Of a stretch of DNA of 64,000 bases, positions 1 to 10,878 are shown piece by piece (position 1 is the stretch's first letter; each line of letters begins with the position of its first letter). The position numbers and the translations under genes are program-made. The notes beneath the pieces are model-generated. The model had not been told where the DNA came from and searched no databases. It worked only from the letters and a program-made list of their open reading frames with translations. The DNA lies in NCBI GenBank assembly GCA_963383645.1, contig OY726560.1, forward strand, positions 88,981,093 to 89,045,092, in the 5' to 3' direction. Origin of the DNA: Muscardinus avellanarius. Lineage: Eukaryota > Chordata > Mammalia > Rodentia > Gliridae.

Positions 1-80
1 TGAACCAATTTTAAAACAATTGTGCCAGGAGAGTTTTTTCTTGTATTTTTTTTTTCATGTTAGTCAAAAGATTCTGCTTT

Positions 81-262
81 TGCCAGACTCAGTGGCTCCC
101 ACATGAAATACCAGCCACTCAGGAGCCTGGGGCAGAAGGATGGAAATTTTAAGGCCAATTTAGAATGACACTGTCTCAAAGTTAAAAAAAAAAAAAAGTA
201 AATATGGTTGGGAATATAGCTCATTGGTGCAATATCTCTGGGTCCAAACCCATATACATACA
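81..262 (+). mobile_element. Dimeric SINE, classic type, old
   Basis: A decayed head (GCCAGACTCAGTGGCTCCCA), a weak linker of A residues near 184-198, and an ID-like end with TGGGAATATAGCTCA. Many substitutions point to an old copy. Confidence 0.75.
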
Positions 263-678
263 TATAGATATATACATACATATATATAATTTTTCTCCTT
301 TTGAAATCTTAAAATCTAAGAATTAATTTTATCTAAAAGATACTCTTTTCTCCTAATATCTCAGCTCTTGGTGACAGCATCCAGATTAGAATTAGTTTGC
401 TAAATGAGTATTTCTCACAACTAGGCCAATTTAACATACTCAGATGATAAGATGGGTTTTCAGAAGGAAGCTACCTTTTTAATGGCTAAGAGACCAGTTA
501 ACACTTGAAATATACCCATTTGTTCTGTGTAATGATAAATCATCCTTGAGAACATGTATATTTTCCTTCTACAGAAAACATATAACTAAGTTAACATAAT
601 ACAGTTATTTACTGTTTTTATCATGTTTTTGTTTATGTATTATATATTTTAAATTAGGAAGATGTAAAGAATATTAAA

Positions 679-683
<5 letters not shown>
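263..683. other. AT-rich intronic sequence, nothing recognised
   Basis: Apart from a short TATA/CATA-rich run near 256-290 I see no repeat, exon or motif that I can name. Confidence 0.5.

Positions 684-725
<42 letters not shown>
684..725. repeat. (GT)n microsatellite
   Basis: About 21 uninterrupted GT units. The open frame of repeated Val-Cys that crosses it is an artefact. Confidence 0.97.
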
Positions 726-726
<1 letters not shown>

Positions 727-2466
727 TAAACATGCATAGATATATATCTAGCACTACTTACCAGTATGGTTGGATAAACAAATTACATTTTGCACCCATT
801 TCAGTGAGCTTTATATGCGGTTCTAAACAGGGCGATGTTAACTTTGGCACATCAATAGGAACCCTCTGCATATGGAGTGGCACCAAATGGCTAATCCTGG
901 CCTTGGAAGATGTACGAGTGAAAACATTCAGAGTAAATTACCTGTCTATACATCACATAACGCTCATACAGCTATTCTAAATTATTTTCCTGGTGTTCAA
1001 AAAACAAATAAAGAACTTTATTCTGTACCATTGGGCTACATAGGCATCTTTTGGAGTGTGCCTAATACTTGCGGATCAGCAGAAAGGATATAGCCACAGT
1101 TGGTCAAAGGATGTATTTCTGTCAAGATATTTTTTTTTCTTCCCACACTGACTGTTCAAAGCTGCCCACCAGGTGAATCCAAAATGAGCTCCTGTCCAAG
1201 TGACTGTCTTTCATAATGAGTTTTTATCAAAGAAAAGATTCAGAGAACTCAGACATACACACGTTGACTCCAATTCAGTGACAAAGCAGAGTGCCTGAGT
1301 CACTTAAGACGCAGGCCTCTGCAAACAGGATCGGGGTGTTTGGTCACACTGCCCCAGCTTTCCCACACAGATGCCACATGGCAGACCTGTGCATAACTGT
1401 CAGGTAGGTCTGGGCCATGAACTCTGTTGTTTTTGTTATCCTTCTGATTCCTCAACTGATGTCACACAGAACAGCAGGAGGTGGAATGAAGTCAGTACCT
1501 CTGTCTGTTTTCTTGCACATATAAATTGGCTGTGGGCTATAGTCATCTTTAAATGGGCTTTGGTGATATTGGATGGGCCTTTTATAGAATAAAAGGAACC
1601 TGGACTATCATGTAGTTTAAACATTTTTATTCTTTAAGTAGTCTTGTTTGGCTTGTGCTTTGCTGTGTAACTCTGAGATCGGTCTGTATGGAATGGGGTG
1701 AGCATAGAACTGACTCAACAAAGTCCAATTACTTTTGAGTCACCCTGAAATGAGTAAGAAAGGTCTCTGCCTTTGAGTCTCTTACCATATCTTTGGGAAC
1801 AAACATATACACAGCTGTGATTCATGTCCATTTGTGTGAAGTTGTAGACAGATGTATAAAGTGCTGTAAGAGCCCCAAGGCTGATAGAAGGAAATTGTCT
1901 GCCAACAAAAGAACTAGTATGAATCACTTTCTCTAGGTTCTCCTCTACGCAGTTCTCAAGAGTTTACATCTTTCTCAGTGTGAACACTCAGCTGAGCTGT
2001 TGGAGTGAAGTGTCCATGACTTTAAATGTGCTTCCCTTAGTAGGAGGCCAGCATCCTATACAGATTCTTAATATATTGGTGTTCTTCTGTGACCATCTGG
2101 AGCTGTCTGTCCTCATGCTGGCTTGAGAATAGTCTCTGAAGTCGAGGAAGGCAGCAACAGCCCCTCCTGGATATCAGTGGGTTTAATCCCACATAAGAGC
2201 AGCCAGGTTCTGAAATCTGATGCAGGTAACTCAGGGAGAGAATTTTCATATATGTGCTGGCTCAATCACACAAAGGGCACCAATGGCCAGCAAAGGAATG
2301 GCAGCCACTGCAGAAGGACCCCAGGCTGTGCCCTGTGCAATTCTAACCAGTGACCTTTACACGGAAAAACAGTAAGTGGCATTTCTTCAATCAGGCAGCA
2401 CTGATCTTCATCTTCATTGGCATTTTTTTTCTGGAAGTATTGTTTAAACCTCTGTCTTTTACACGA
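726..2466. other. Intronic sequence without recognised repeat
   Basis: About 1.7 kb of near-balanced composition with no SINE, L1 or exon that I can identify. Short open frames on both strands overlap each other and show no family resemblance. Confidence 0.5.
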
Positions 2467-2480
2467 GAAAGATACTTCTG

Positions 2481-2673
2481 GCCGGGCGTGGTGGCACACG
2501 CTTGTAATCCCCTTGCTTGGGAGGTAGAGACAGGAGGATCGCGCAGGTTTGAAGCCAGCTGCTTATGAGACCCTGTTTCCAAATAAAAAAGTATAAAAAA
2601 TAGGTCTGGGAGTGTAACCCGAGGCAGAAGGGTTTCCAGGAACCCCAGTACCACCACCAAAAAAAAAAAAAAA
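2481..2673 (+). mobile_element. Dimeric SINE, variant type, with 14-bp TSD
   Basis: Head GGCCGGGCGTGGTGGCACAC, shortened middle, linker AAATAAAAAAGTATAAAAAAT, then GGTCTGGGAGTGTAACCCG and a CCAGTACCACC end with poly-A. Flanked by a perfect direct repeat GAAAGATACTTCTG at 2467-2480 and 2674-2687, so this is a recent, complete insertion. Confidence 0.96.
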
Positions 2674-3285
2674 GAAAGATACTTCTGTTTATAAAAAAAT
2701 ATATTTATTACATTTGACTTTTTTTTTAAAAAAAAAGACCTTACACATTATTACTGGTTTAAATTATGTTTATGTGTTACAAGGCACTTAAATCTTTATA
2801 ATTCTTTTTATAATTCTATTATGTAATCTTTATAATTCTCTTAGGAAGTAGTCCGGCACAGCTACAAAAAATTTCATGTTACTTAGATGGAGCTTGAATT
2901 AAGTAGTTAACACTCAATTATCCCTAAGCTTAATAGCATTTTGTCAGTAAGGTCTGAGGGGAAATAAGCTCTTGTTTCTGGGACCAAATCTACTGGAAAT
3001 GTCCAGTCCCCCCTTCTGATAACTTACCATTGAATGAGAGTCTGCTCTACTGGCATTGTAAGCTCCCCACTTTTCCACTGAAGTCGGCCTTCTTTTCTTG
3101 GTTCCTATGGAGAACGAAGCCTTTAAAATAAGAATTATGGAGTAATCTTGGAATCTTAAAGAAAGTTAAGCTGCTAACTAATGTAAAAATAACTGTACCA
3201 TTTTTTGGCATGTATTAATTCTTTTAAAAGTCTATTTATCTGAAAATAGTTTCAACTCATGACCTGGATTTAAAATGCTTAAGAT

Positions 3286-3475
3286 AGGCAGGCATGGCGG
3301 TTCATGGCCTAACGGTATAGCTCTCAGGACTTAGGAGACTGAGACAGGAGGATCACAAATTTGAGGTCAGACTCAGCAATTTAGTGAGGCCCTCAGCAAC
3401 TTAGTAAAACCCTATTTCAACTATAATATCAAATAGGCTTAAGGGTAATCCCCAGTAACATAAAACAAACAAAAT
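3286..3475 (+). mobile_element. Dimeric SINE, classic type, internally deleted
   Basis: Head and middle are recognisable (CTGAGACAGGAGGATCAC, TTAGTGAGGCCCTCAGCAAC). Most of the ID-like half is deleted, leaving GGCTTAAGGGTAATCCCCAG. Confidence 0.85.
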
Positions 3476-3689
3476 GCAAAAGATACTCCAAATAAAATCT
3501 CACACTGATTTTCCACAAAATGAAAGAGGATGGTAAATTATGAGTACAAGCGCACTAATATGTTAGGCAAGAGACACGTGTTTCTCCTTTCTCTTTTGGT
3601 TCTCCTGTGGTCCATGCCTTGGTTTATCAATTGAAGCAGGAAGCACTGAGCATCTCCTAGATGACGGAAAATGTGCTAGGTACCAACAA

Positions 3690-4070
3690 TAAACTTCTAG
3701 ACTAGAAGAAGAGGTGTACATTAAACAAATAATCATGTAAGTAATTATAAATACAAAGTAGAGATTTCACAGGAGTGAATGCCAAGCAACTGAATTAGTG
3801 TAGATGAGATTCCTGAGAACACAGGATAACGAGGAGCTATTCAGAGAAAATGGGGACAGGTACTGTATAGGAGGACGGGGAAGGGCTGCTAGGCAGATGT
3901 TCTAGACATAGGGTGCCGAGTGTTTGAGGATCTTGTGGCCCATGGTATGTTTGGAAAACCTGAAAGGTGAGAGGGAGTGGAGCAGTGTGAAGGGGGAGAG
4001 GAGAGGCCTGTTGCAAGGGGCCTTGCAGATTGCTTGACTTCTCCACCGAGTCTAACAAACCATACCAAAC
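3690..4070 (+). repeat. Ancient interspersed repeat, family not named
   Basis: The stretch around AAATAATCATGTAAGTAATT, the purine-rich AGGACGGGGAAGGGCTGC and the GATCTTGTGGCCCATGGTA part resemble a widespread old mammalian repeat whose other pieces lie at 29270-31440 and 34740-35680. I cannot name the family from memory. Confidence 0.45.
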
Positions 4071-4268
4071 ATTAGAGGCTCACAACAGAAAGTTAGTTTG
4101 AGGGGATGGTTCTGGTGCCCCACATATCAGCTGGGTCACTTAACTCCATTCAGGCTGTGAGCTCTGCTAGGGTTCTGGCTGTGTCTGTGGTCTCATGTGG
4201 GTGGCTGAAAAGCGGGGCACTGACTCTACATGCTCACTGCAATAGTCGAAATAGTAGAGCCTGGGCTT
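4071..4268. other. Unassigned sequence, probably old repeat debris
   Basis: Sequence such as CATATCAGCTGGGTCACTTAACTCC looks like old mammalian repeat material also seen at 4476-4600 and possibly 5026-5100, which would make one old element cut up by three SINEs. Weak evidence. Confidence 0.3.
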
Positions 4269-4475
4269 CTTTTTTTTTTTTTTTTTTTTTTGCTATACTG
4301 GGGATGGAACCCAAGGGCATTCTACCTTGGAGCTACCACCAGCCCTATTTTTTATTCTTTATTTTGAAACAGAGTTTCATTAAGTTGCAGAAGGCCTCAC
4401 TAAGTAGCTGAGGAGATCCTCCTGTCTCAGCCTCCCAAATACTGGGACTACAAGCGTGAGCCACCATGCCCAGCT
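4269..4475 (-). mobile_element. Dimeric SINE, classic type
   Basis: Long T run (the reversed tail), then ACTGGGGATGGAACCCAAGG, ATTCTTTATTTTGAAACAGA and the reversed head ending CACCATGCCCAGCT. Essentially full length. Confidence 0.93.
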
Positions 4476-4840
4476 AATCTGAGCATCTTAAAAGATCAAG
4501 GGGGAAGCTGATGGTGCCAGACCTTTTACCTGCACAACTAGCTCAGCTGTTTAGTCAAGGTGCGTCACAAGGCCAATGCAGGTTTGAGCAGAAATCGACT
4601 CCACTTCTTATTCAGGAGTTCTGTCTAGCCTGCAAATAGAAGAAACAGAAGATTTGTTATGAAATAATAAAGGCCACACATATCCTTTTAAACATTTAGG
4701 ACTTGAGATTGTTATTATTCATTATATACCTAGCATGCGTGAAATGTCTTATTTCTTCAAATCCTCACGACAATATAATGGAATTAGCAATAGCATCATC
4801 AGCATCTCCTCCAACGCCACTGCCACCACCACCTCCGCTC
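4476..4840. other. Unassigned sequence ending in a CCN-rich run
   Basis: Probable old repeat debris at 4476-4600, then AT-rich sequence. A short CCACCACC-rich run at about 4808-4840 abuts the next SINE. No exon signal. Confidence 0.35.
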
Positions 4841-5025
4841 CTTCTTTTTCTTTGTTGTGTTGCTGGGGATAGAACCCAGGGGCATTCTACCTCTGAGCTA
4901 CAGCCCAACCCTATTTTATTTTATTTTTATTTGGAAATAGGGTCCTGCTAAATTTCCAAGGACCTCACTAAGTTTTGCCCTGCCAAGTACTGGAATTCCA
5001 GGTGTGTGCCACCATGCCTGGTGTG
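4841..5025 (-). mobile_element. Dimeric SINE, classic type, with head deletion
   Basis: Reversed ID half GCTGGGGATAGAACCCAGGG is clear. The head lacks the usual GATCCTCCTGTCTCAGCCTC block and ends CACCATGCCTGG. Confidence 0.88.
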
Positions 5026-5100
5026 TCATATCCTTAGGTCAAGTGGGGCACAAAGTGGCAGGGCCCCACAGCAACTGAAGTCTTGCTGGAACCAGTCGAT

Positions 5101-5299
5101 TTTTTTTTTTTTTTTTTAGTGGTACTGGGATTCCTGGAAACCCTTCTACCTCTGGGCTACACTCCCAGACACCTATTTTTTATATTTTTACTTGGAAACA
5201 GGGTCTCTTAAGCCATCGAGGCTGGCTTTGAACCTGCGTGATCCTCCTGTCTCTGCCTCCCAAGAGCGGGGATTACAAGCGTGCGCCACCACGCCCGGC
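5101..5299 (-). mobile_element. Dimeric SINE, variant type
   Basis: T run, then ACTGGGATTCCTGGAAACCC, GGGCTACACTCCCAGACACC and TCTTAAGCCATCGAGGCTGG mark the variant. The CpG-rich head end ACCACGCCCGGC is well preserved. Confidence 0.93.
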
Positions 5300-6217
5300 G
5301 TTACCCATCCTGCTTTTGGGCCCTGCGCTGCTGTGTGACTGTTTTTCTGCTTCTCATAGGTCTTTCGTTTATTCAGTGCTGACATCCATAAAGATAGCTA
5401 GAATATGTTAGGATTGTAATAACTGAAGTCATTATACATAAGTTCTAAACATAAGCATTTCCATTTTGGGGAAAGTATTATATTGATCCACTCCTTGATG
5501 TAGTTTATAAAATAAATTAGTTAATAATTTATGAAAAGAGGAGTTCATTCACCCCAACTAGCTGTCCCTAGCTCCTAATGAAGCTGAGATTGCTGACGCC
5601 CCAGCAGCCGAGGGCAAAAGCATCATCAGGACAGGAGGCTCTTCCTCCACCTGCCACCCTTGCCGACTGTCTTTATTGCTGGAAATTTCAGACACAGCTC
5701 ATAGGATCTTATAAATAAATCTTCCTGCTACCTCCTGACACTCACAACTTTCCTTCTCTCCTTCTTCGGCACATTTTAATGTGTTTTTATTCTAGAACTT
5801 CAATTGCATCTAAAACCTCATTATCTGTTTGCTTCTGAAATGTGGGATTACGTACCTCTCTTTCCTCTGGGGTTTAGCTCTATTAGAGATAATGCCTCCC
5901 GTTCTGCACACAGCCCGATAGCTCATAAGCACCGTGACACAGGTGCCTACGTCCCGAGAGGTCTGCCCCTTCCTCCTTAGCATGAAGTGGGACAGCAGAT
6001 ACCAGGGAGCTCTCACAGCCTTGCTCTTCTTCGTCCATCAAAGCTTTAGTATTCATTTGAGTTTCTCTGATTCCATGTTAACTGAGATGAATTTTGTCTT
6101 AAAAAGATCATCAGTCCCACATGCAATAGACTTCTACCCCACAGGTCTGCCAGACATGGCTAGTCATATATGAGGACTGGCATCTGGACCACAGGGTAAG
6201 ATGGAGCTGGCATAATG
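5300..6217. other. Intronic sequence, nothing recognised
   Basis: Mixed-composition sequence. Overlapping short frames on both strands near 5810-6173 show no recognisable protein. Confidence 0.45.
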
Positions 6218-6408
6218 GTGGATTTTATATGTCATCTTGAAAAAGGGATGCCAACATACCAACAAGGCTGGTAAAATGTTATTTTTTACTGTACCTAAGA
6301 GGGGGTTTCTAGGAAAGATAAGCATTTAAATTGGTAATAAATATAAAAGGTCCATTCTCATCAATGCGGGTAGGCATCGTCCAATCTGTTGAAAACAAAA
6401 GGTAGAAG

Positions 6409-6620
6409 TCTGGTGTGATGGCCCACGCTTGTAATCCCAGCATTCGGGAGGCTGAGACAGGAGGATCGCAGTTCAAAGACAGCCTCAGGTACTTAGTCAG
6501 GCCCTTTGCAACTCAGTGAGACCCTGTTTCAAACTAAAGAACAAAAAATAGGGCTGGGGGTGTAGCTCAGACTTAGAATGCCCCAGGGTTCTATCCTCAG
6601 TACCAGAAATAAATTAAAAA
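6409..6620 (+). mobile_element. Dimeric SINE, classic type, with 12-bp TSD
   Basis: Full length, with ATAGGGCTGGGGGTGTAGCT in the second half. Flanked by AAAAGGTAGAAG at 6397-6408 and 6621-6632. It interrupts the LTR remnant. Confidence 0.95.
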
Positions 6621-6656
6621 AAAAGGTAGAAGGGCAATGTCTATGCCTCTGTCAGA

Positions 6657-6820
6657 TACTTATATTCATATCTATATCTTTATCTCTATTGATAGATATT
6701 GATATCTGTCTTTTATAACTATATCTTTATCTCTTTTTCTATTGATAGACAGTGATATCTATTGATAGATGCCTATCAATACAAACATAAATACATACAA
6801 ATACATACAAACATAAACCT
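6657..6820. repeat. Degenerate GATA/TATC and ACATA-rich low-complexity run
   Basis: Imperfect TCTATATC, TTTATCTC and TGATAGATAT units, then ACAAATACATACAAATACAT. It probably grew from an AT-rich part of the surrounding LTR remnant. Confidence 0.8.
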
Positions 6821-6848
6821 TCTGTTTCTCTAGAGAACCCTAGCTACT

Positions 6849-7339
6849 AAATATCAATAACATTTTCTGTGGGACTAAAACAAATTTTATATCCCAATCT
6901 CATGGTACTTCACTACAGTATTGAAGTAATAATGATTTGCCCATGGAGTAAGAAAGACATTTTATTTATGGGAAGAAATAAATGGCTAAGGCTCCATCTA
7001 TGCAATTAAAACTATCACAGTAGGCAAACAACCACTTGCTAGATTAACATTTTTACTGATCTCTACATTGTTTTAGTTTGAAAACGCAGGTGTTTTCTCT
7101 GAAAGGAAATTGGTGGCAAGTATCCACTCTCAGGCCTGTGTATCAAAATAGCATTGGTTGAGATAAGAAATGCACTTTGAAATGAACCTGTTAGGTTGAT
7201 AGGACTTTTATGTGTGATTATGACTGTCCTCAGCTTCAGAGCCTCCCTGTTATCAGCCCATTTGACCTTCCTCATGGTAGAATGCCTCAGGACTATCAGA
7301 CGAAATAATAGAGGTAAGGAATTATGTTTTTCAGTTATT
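6849..7339. other. Intronic sequence, nothing recognised
   Basis: AT-rich, no repeat or exon identified. The 157-residue minus-strand frame that starts in the next SINE and runs through here is not a gene. Confidence 0.45.
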
Positions 7340-7352
7340 AAGGAACTTCTTA

Positions 7353-7568
7353 GCCGGGTGTGGTGGCACACGCTTGTAATCCCTGCGCTTGGGAGGCAGA
7401 GACAGGAGGATCGCGCAGGTTCGAAGCCAGCCACCCGCACTGGCTTAGGAGACCCTGTTTCCAAATAAAAATGTAAAAATAGGTCTGGGAGTGTAGCCCA
7501 GAGGTAGAAGGGCTTCCAGGAACCCCAGTACCACAAAAAAAAAAAAAAAAAGAAAAAGAAAAAAGAAA
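7353..7568 (+). mobile_element. Dimeric SINE, variant type, with 13-bp TSD
   Basis: Head GCCGGGTGTGGTGGCACACG, contracted middle (GCCAGCCACCCGCACTGGCT), and a second half GGTCTGGGAGTGTAGCCCAG. TSD AAGGAACTTCTTA at 7340-7352 and 7569-7581. The A tail contains G interruptions (AAAAAGAAAAAAG). Confidence 0.96.
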
Positions 7569-7581
7569 AAGGAACTTCTTA

Positions 7582-7925
7582 AATAAAAAGTCATCTTACA
7601 ATAGAAAAAGAAAGGTTTTCAAAACAAGAAGATGGCTTTTGCTACTTCCAAATACCATTCAAATAAATAATAGGAATGAAGATGTCATAGAGTAAACAGG
7701 CTGATGTCAGTGATAGTCTTGTTCGAATGAGTCATAGATTAGTAATCACAAAAGTTTAGTTTTAGAGGAGACAAATAAGTATATTGTCACAGAGCTTGTG
7801 TTTGTGCCCTAACCCCCAAAATGCAATGTCTTAAAGCCAGATGGTTTAAAGAAGGGTTGACTGGACTTAGTGGATGCCAAGGCTGAGGTCAGGCATACAG
7901 GTAAAACGTAAAAGATGTCTGCATG
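7582..7925. other. Intronic sequence, nothing recognised
   Basis: About 340 bp of AT-rich sequence without a named feature. Confidence 0.45.
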
Positions 7926-8050
7926 TAGCTGAGTATGGTGGCACCTGCCTGCAATCCCAGTACTTGAGAGGCTGAGACAAGGGGATCGTAGATTTGAAGC
8001 CAGCCTCGGCAATTTAGTGAGGCCTTCAGCAACTCAACAACTTAGAGAGA
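7926..8050 (+). mobile_element. SINE head fragment, classic type
   Basis: Contains AGCTGAGTATGGTGGCACCT to CTCAGCAACTCAACAACTTA. The ID half is missing and the copy runs straight into an opposite-strand SINE. Confidence 0.9.
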
Positions 8051-8053
8051 TGC

Positions 8054-8226
8054 TTTTTTTCTTTTTTTGCTTTTTTTTTTTGCGGTTCTGGGGATGGAAC
8101 CCAGGGGCATTCAACATCTGAGCTACACCCCCTGCCCTGTTTTTATTCTTTATTTTGAAACAGGGTCTCACTAAGTTGCAGAGAGCCTCACTAAGTAGCT
8201 GAGGCTGGCTGCGAACCATGATCCTC
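8054..8226 (-). mobile_element. Dimeric SINE, classic type, head truncated
   Basis: T-rich tail, GGTTCTGGGGATGGAACCCA and GAAACAGGGTCTCACTAAGT, ending inside the head near GCGAACCATGATCC. With the previous copy it forms an inverted pair. Confidence 0.92.
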
Positions 8227-8488
8227 TCCATCCTGAGGCTCTACACCAGTCCTATCAGATCTCCTGTAGTTCCAACAATATGCTGCTGTACAGCTCTGCT
8301 CCACACACTGTTCCCAGGCCCAGAACACATGCAGCCTGTTGCCTGGCCACTCGCAGGCCTCTGTTCTTGGCCTCTTCTCATCTTGAGACGTTTTCTATTC
8401 CTTTCCTGATGTCACCTCCCAACCCAAGTCTGTTTCTATACTTTTTTTTCCTGCCAAAGCAGATGATTATCATAAGACTTAATTATTG
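8227..8488. other. Intronic sequence, nothing recognised
   Basis: Slightly C-rich sequence between two SINEs. No motif identified. Confidence 0.4.
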
Positions 8489-8699
8489 GGTCGGGTGTGG
8501 TGGCACACGCTTGTAATCCCAGCATTCGGGAGGCTGAGACCTGGAGGATCGCGGTTCGCGGACAGCCTCAGCTACTTAGCGAGGTCCTCTGCAACTCAGT
8601 GAGACCTGGTTTCAAAATAAAGAATAAAAAAATAGGGCAGGGGGTGTAGCTCGGAGGTAGAATGCCTCTGGGTTTCATCCCCAAACCATGAAAAAAAAA
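8489..8699 (+). mobile_element. Dimeric SINE, classic type
   Basis: Full length: GGTCGGGTGTGGTGGCACAC, linker AAAATAAAGAATAAAAAAAT, GGTGTAGCTCGGAGGTAGAA. The CpGs in the middle are still present. Confidence 0.94.
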
Positions 8700-8863
8700 G
8701 AATTATACTTTTAATGCTTTATTACATTTTCATAATTTCTCCAAACTGGAGGGAGGACATGAAATTCAACTATGCTGTCACATATATAGTTACCTGAGTA
8801 AGATTTATCTTATGTATTGTGCAGCCGAAATTTTTTACAAAAGCCAGAACAGACATTATATTC

Positions 8864-8978
<115 letters not shown>

Positions 8979-9214
8979 ATGGAGATTTAACCCAAGGGCA
9001 TTGTATCTCTAGCCACTATACCTTCTATCTATCTATCATCTATCTATCTATCTATCATCTATCTATAACCTATCTATCATCTATAAATTAGAAACAGGGT
9101 CTTACTTGCTTTCTGAAAGTTTCACTAAATTGGTGAGGCTAGACTTGAGCCTGCCATCCTCCTTTCTCAGCCTCCCAAGTTCTGGAATTACAGGGGTGGG
9201 CCACCATGCCTGGC
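8979..9214 (-). mobile_element. Dimeric SINE with expanded linker
   Basis: Reversed ID half GGATGGAGATTTAACCCAAG. The linker holds (TCTA)n with TCATC interruptions at about 9027-9090, then GAAACAGGGTCTTACTTGCT and the head end CACCATGCCTGGC. Old copy. Confidence 0.85.
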
Positions 9215-9275
9215 AAAATTTTACTCTTTGTTACCACATTTACATGTGTTGTACAACTTGTCAGGTTTGACCTTG

Positions 9276-9294
9276 CAGGTTGCAGTCTTTTATT

Positions 9295-9341
<47 letters not shown>

Positions 9342-9649
9342 TTTTGTGGTGGGTGGGTCTAGGGATGGAACCCGGAGGCTTTTGACCTCTGAGCTACACC
9401 CCCTGCTCAGTTTTTTTATTCTTAATTTTTTTTTTCTTAGTACTGGGGGTGAAACCCAGGGGCTTTCTACCTCCAGGCTCTACTCTCAGACCCATTTTAT
9501 ATTTAATTGGAAACAGGGTCTCAAGTTGCTGAGAGCCTCACTAAGTAGCTGAGGCTGGCTTCGAACTTGCGCGATCCTCCTGTCTCCGCCTCCCAAGCGT
9601 GGGGATTACAAGCATGCGCCACCACGCCCGGCTAGGTTGCAGTCTTTTA
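9276..9649 (-). mobile_element. Composite three-part SINE (head-ID-ID) inside a 16-bp TSD
   Basis: Perfect direct repeat AGGTTGCAGTCTTTTA at 9276-9291 and 9634-9649. Between them, read on the + strand: a (TTTA)n tail at 9292-9345, a lone reversed ID half (GGGATGGAACCCGGAGGC), a linker remnant TTTTTATTCTTAATTTTTT, then a complete reversed SINE with its own ID half (GGGGGTGAAACCCAGGGG) and head ending CCACGCCCGGC. One TSD pair enclosing everything indicates one insertion event. Confidence 0.88.
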
Positions 9650-9766
9650 AAACATCAACTTTGGCACTTGATCTAAAGCATATTAGAATCTAACAATATT
9701 ATTATAGCTAATATATATTATTTTACCTAGAACTATTTGAAATATGGGTTGTTTCCATGTCTTGGT

Positions 9767-9897
9767 CAGCCTCAGCTACTTAGTGAGGCCCTCTGCAGCT
9801 TAGTGAAACTTTTTTTCAAATTAAAGAATAAAATATAGGGCTGGGGATGTAGCTCAGAGGTAGAAGGCCCTTAGGTTCCATTCACAGTATCACATAA
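9767..9897 (+). mobile_element. SINE, classic type, 5' truncated
   Basis: Begins in the middle of the head (CAGCCTCAGCTACTTAGTGA) and continues through ATAGGGCTGGGGATGTAGCT to the end. Confidence 0.9.
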
Positions 9898-10238
9898 AAA
9901 TATTCTGTTATGAAAGTTGAATCAATTCTAGAGGCTTGCTCTATAACAACTGTTAGTAATAACGATTTTAATTAATAAGTAATACTATGATATTGTATAC
10001 TCTAATATATGTTAAGATATATCTCATGTTGATTGTTCTTGCCACACATACACACAAAATAATATTCCACAAAAGAACACAAAGAAGGGATTTTGGCAGT
10101 CCCTTGGTTATGGGGATGCGCTCACAGATATATGTATATGTCCAAACTTATCAAAAGGTATACATTGAGCTCATGGGATTTCTGTATATAGTTTGTACTT
10201 TAATAAAGAGAAGGAATTAAAAATTTAAGCTAAAGTTA
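9898..10238. other. AT-rich intronic sequence, nothing recognised
   Basis: No repeat or exon identified in about 340 bp. Confidence 0.45.
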
Positions 10239-10415
10239 GCTAGGTGTGGTGGGGTATGCATATAATCCTAACACTTGGGAGGCTGAGACACGAAGATCAC
10301 AAGTTCAAGGCTAGCCTCAGCAACTTGGTGAAACTATTTCAAAATAAAAATAAACAGCTTGGGATGTAGCTCAGGGGTAGAATGCCCCTGGGTTCAATCC
10401 CCCATACCCAAATCA
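10239..10415 (+). mobile_element. Dimeric SINE, classic type
   Basis: GCTAGGTGTGGTGGGGTATG head, short middle, GGGATGTAGCTCAGGGGTAG and GGGTTCAATCCCCCATACCC end. Confidence 0.92.
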
Positions 10416-10596
10416 AGCACTCAACCATTAAAGTTATAGAAACCTCAGCCCCTAATGTTGTGCTCTCTGCTATACACCTGAGCTGGGTCATGACAGGGAA
10501 AAGCACTTACTGATAGCTATTGACAATAAGATTATAGTCATCTAACTAAAGCACCAGAAGTACCACATTTAAAATTTATAATTTTATATTTAAAAA

Positions 10597-10801
10597 TTTG
10601 TTTGGTATTGGGAATTGAACCTGGGAACATTTTACTTTTGAGCAATACCCTCAGCTCTTTATACTTACTTTTTTTTTTTGAAACAAGGTCTTGGTAAGTT
10701 GCTGAGGGTTTTGCTAAGTGGCTGGGGCTGGTCTCAAACCTGTGATCCTCTTGTCTCAGCCTCCCAAGTATGGGGAGTACAGGCCTGTGCCGCCAGGCCG
10801 G
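10597..10801 (-). mobile_element. Dimeric SINE, classic type
   Basis: GGTATTGGGAATTGAACCTG, T-rich linker, GTAAGTTGCTGAGGGTTTTG and head end GCCGCCAGGCCGG. Confidence 0.9.
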
Positions 10802-10878
10802 ATTATACACAGTTTACTTATGGAAAAAGTGCAAGGTCTTCCCTTCCAGCAAAGTGTACTTTGACACGTTAACCCAAT

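Larger units (their letters stand above)
6218..6848 (+). mobile_element. Old LTR remnant (ERVL/MaLR-like), split by a SINE
   Basis: The 5' part carries GGATTTTATATGTCATCTTG and TTTAAATTGGTAATAAATAT. The 3' part ends CTTCTGTTTCTCTAGAGAACCC followed by TAGCTACTAA, like old mammalian solo LTRs whose ends read TCTCTGGAGAACCCTGACTAA. A SINE and GATA-rich runs sit inside. Non-coding, old and incomplete. Confidence 0.55.

Noticed and set aside
7063..7536. 157-codon minus-strand open frame
   Set aside because: It starts inside a variant SINE and runs into unique DNA by chance. There is no recognisable domain and an opposite frame overlaps it.
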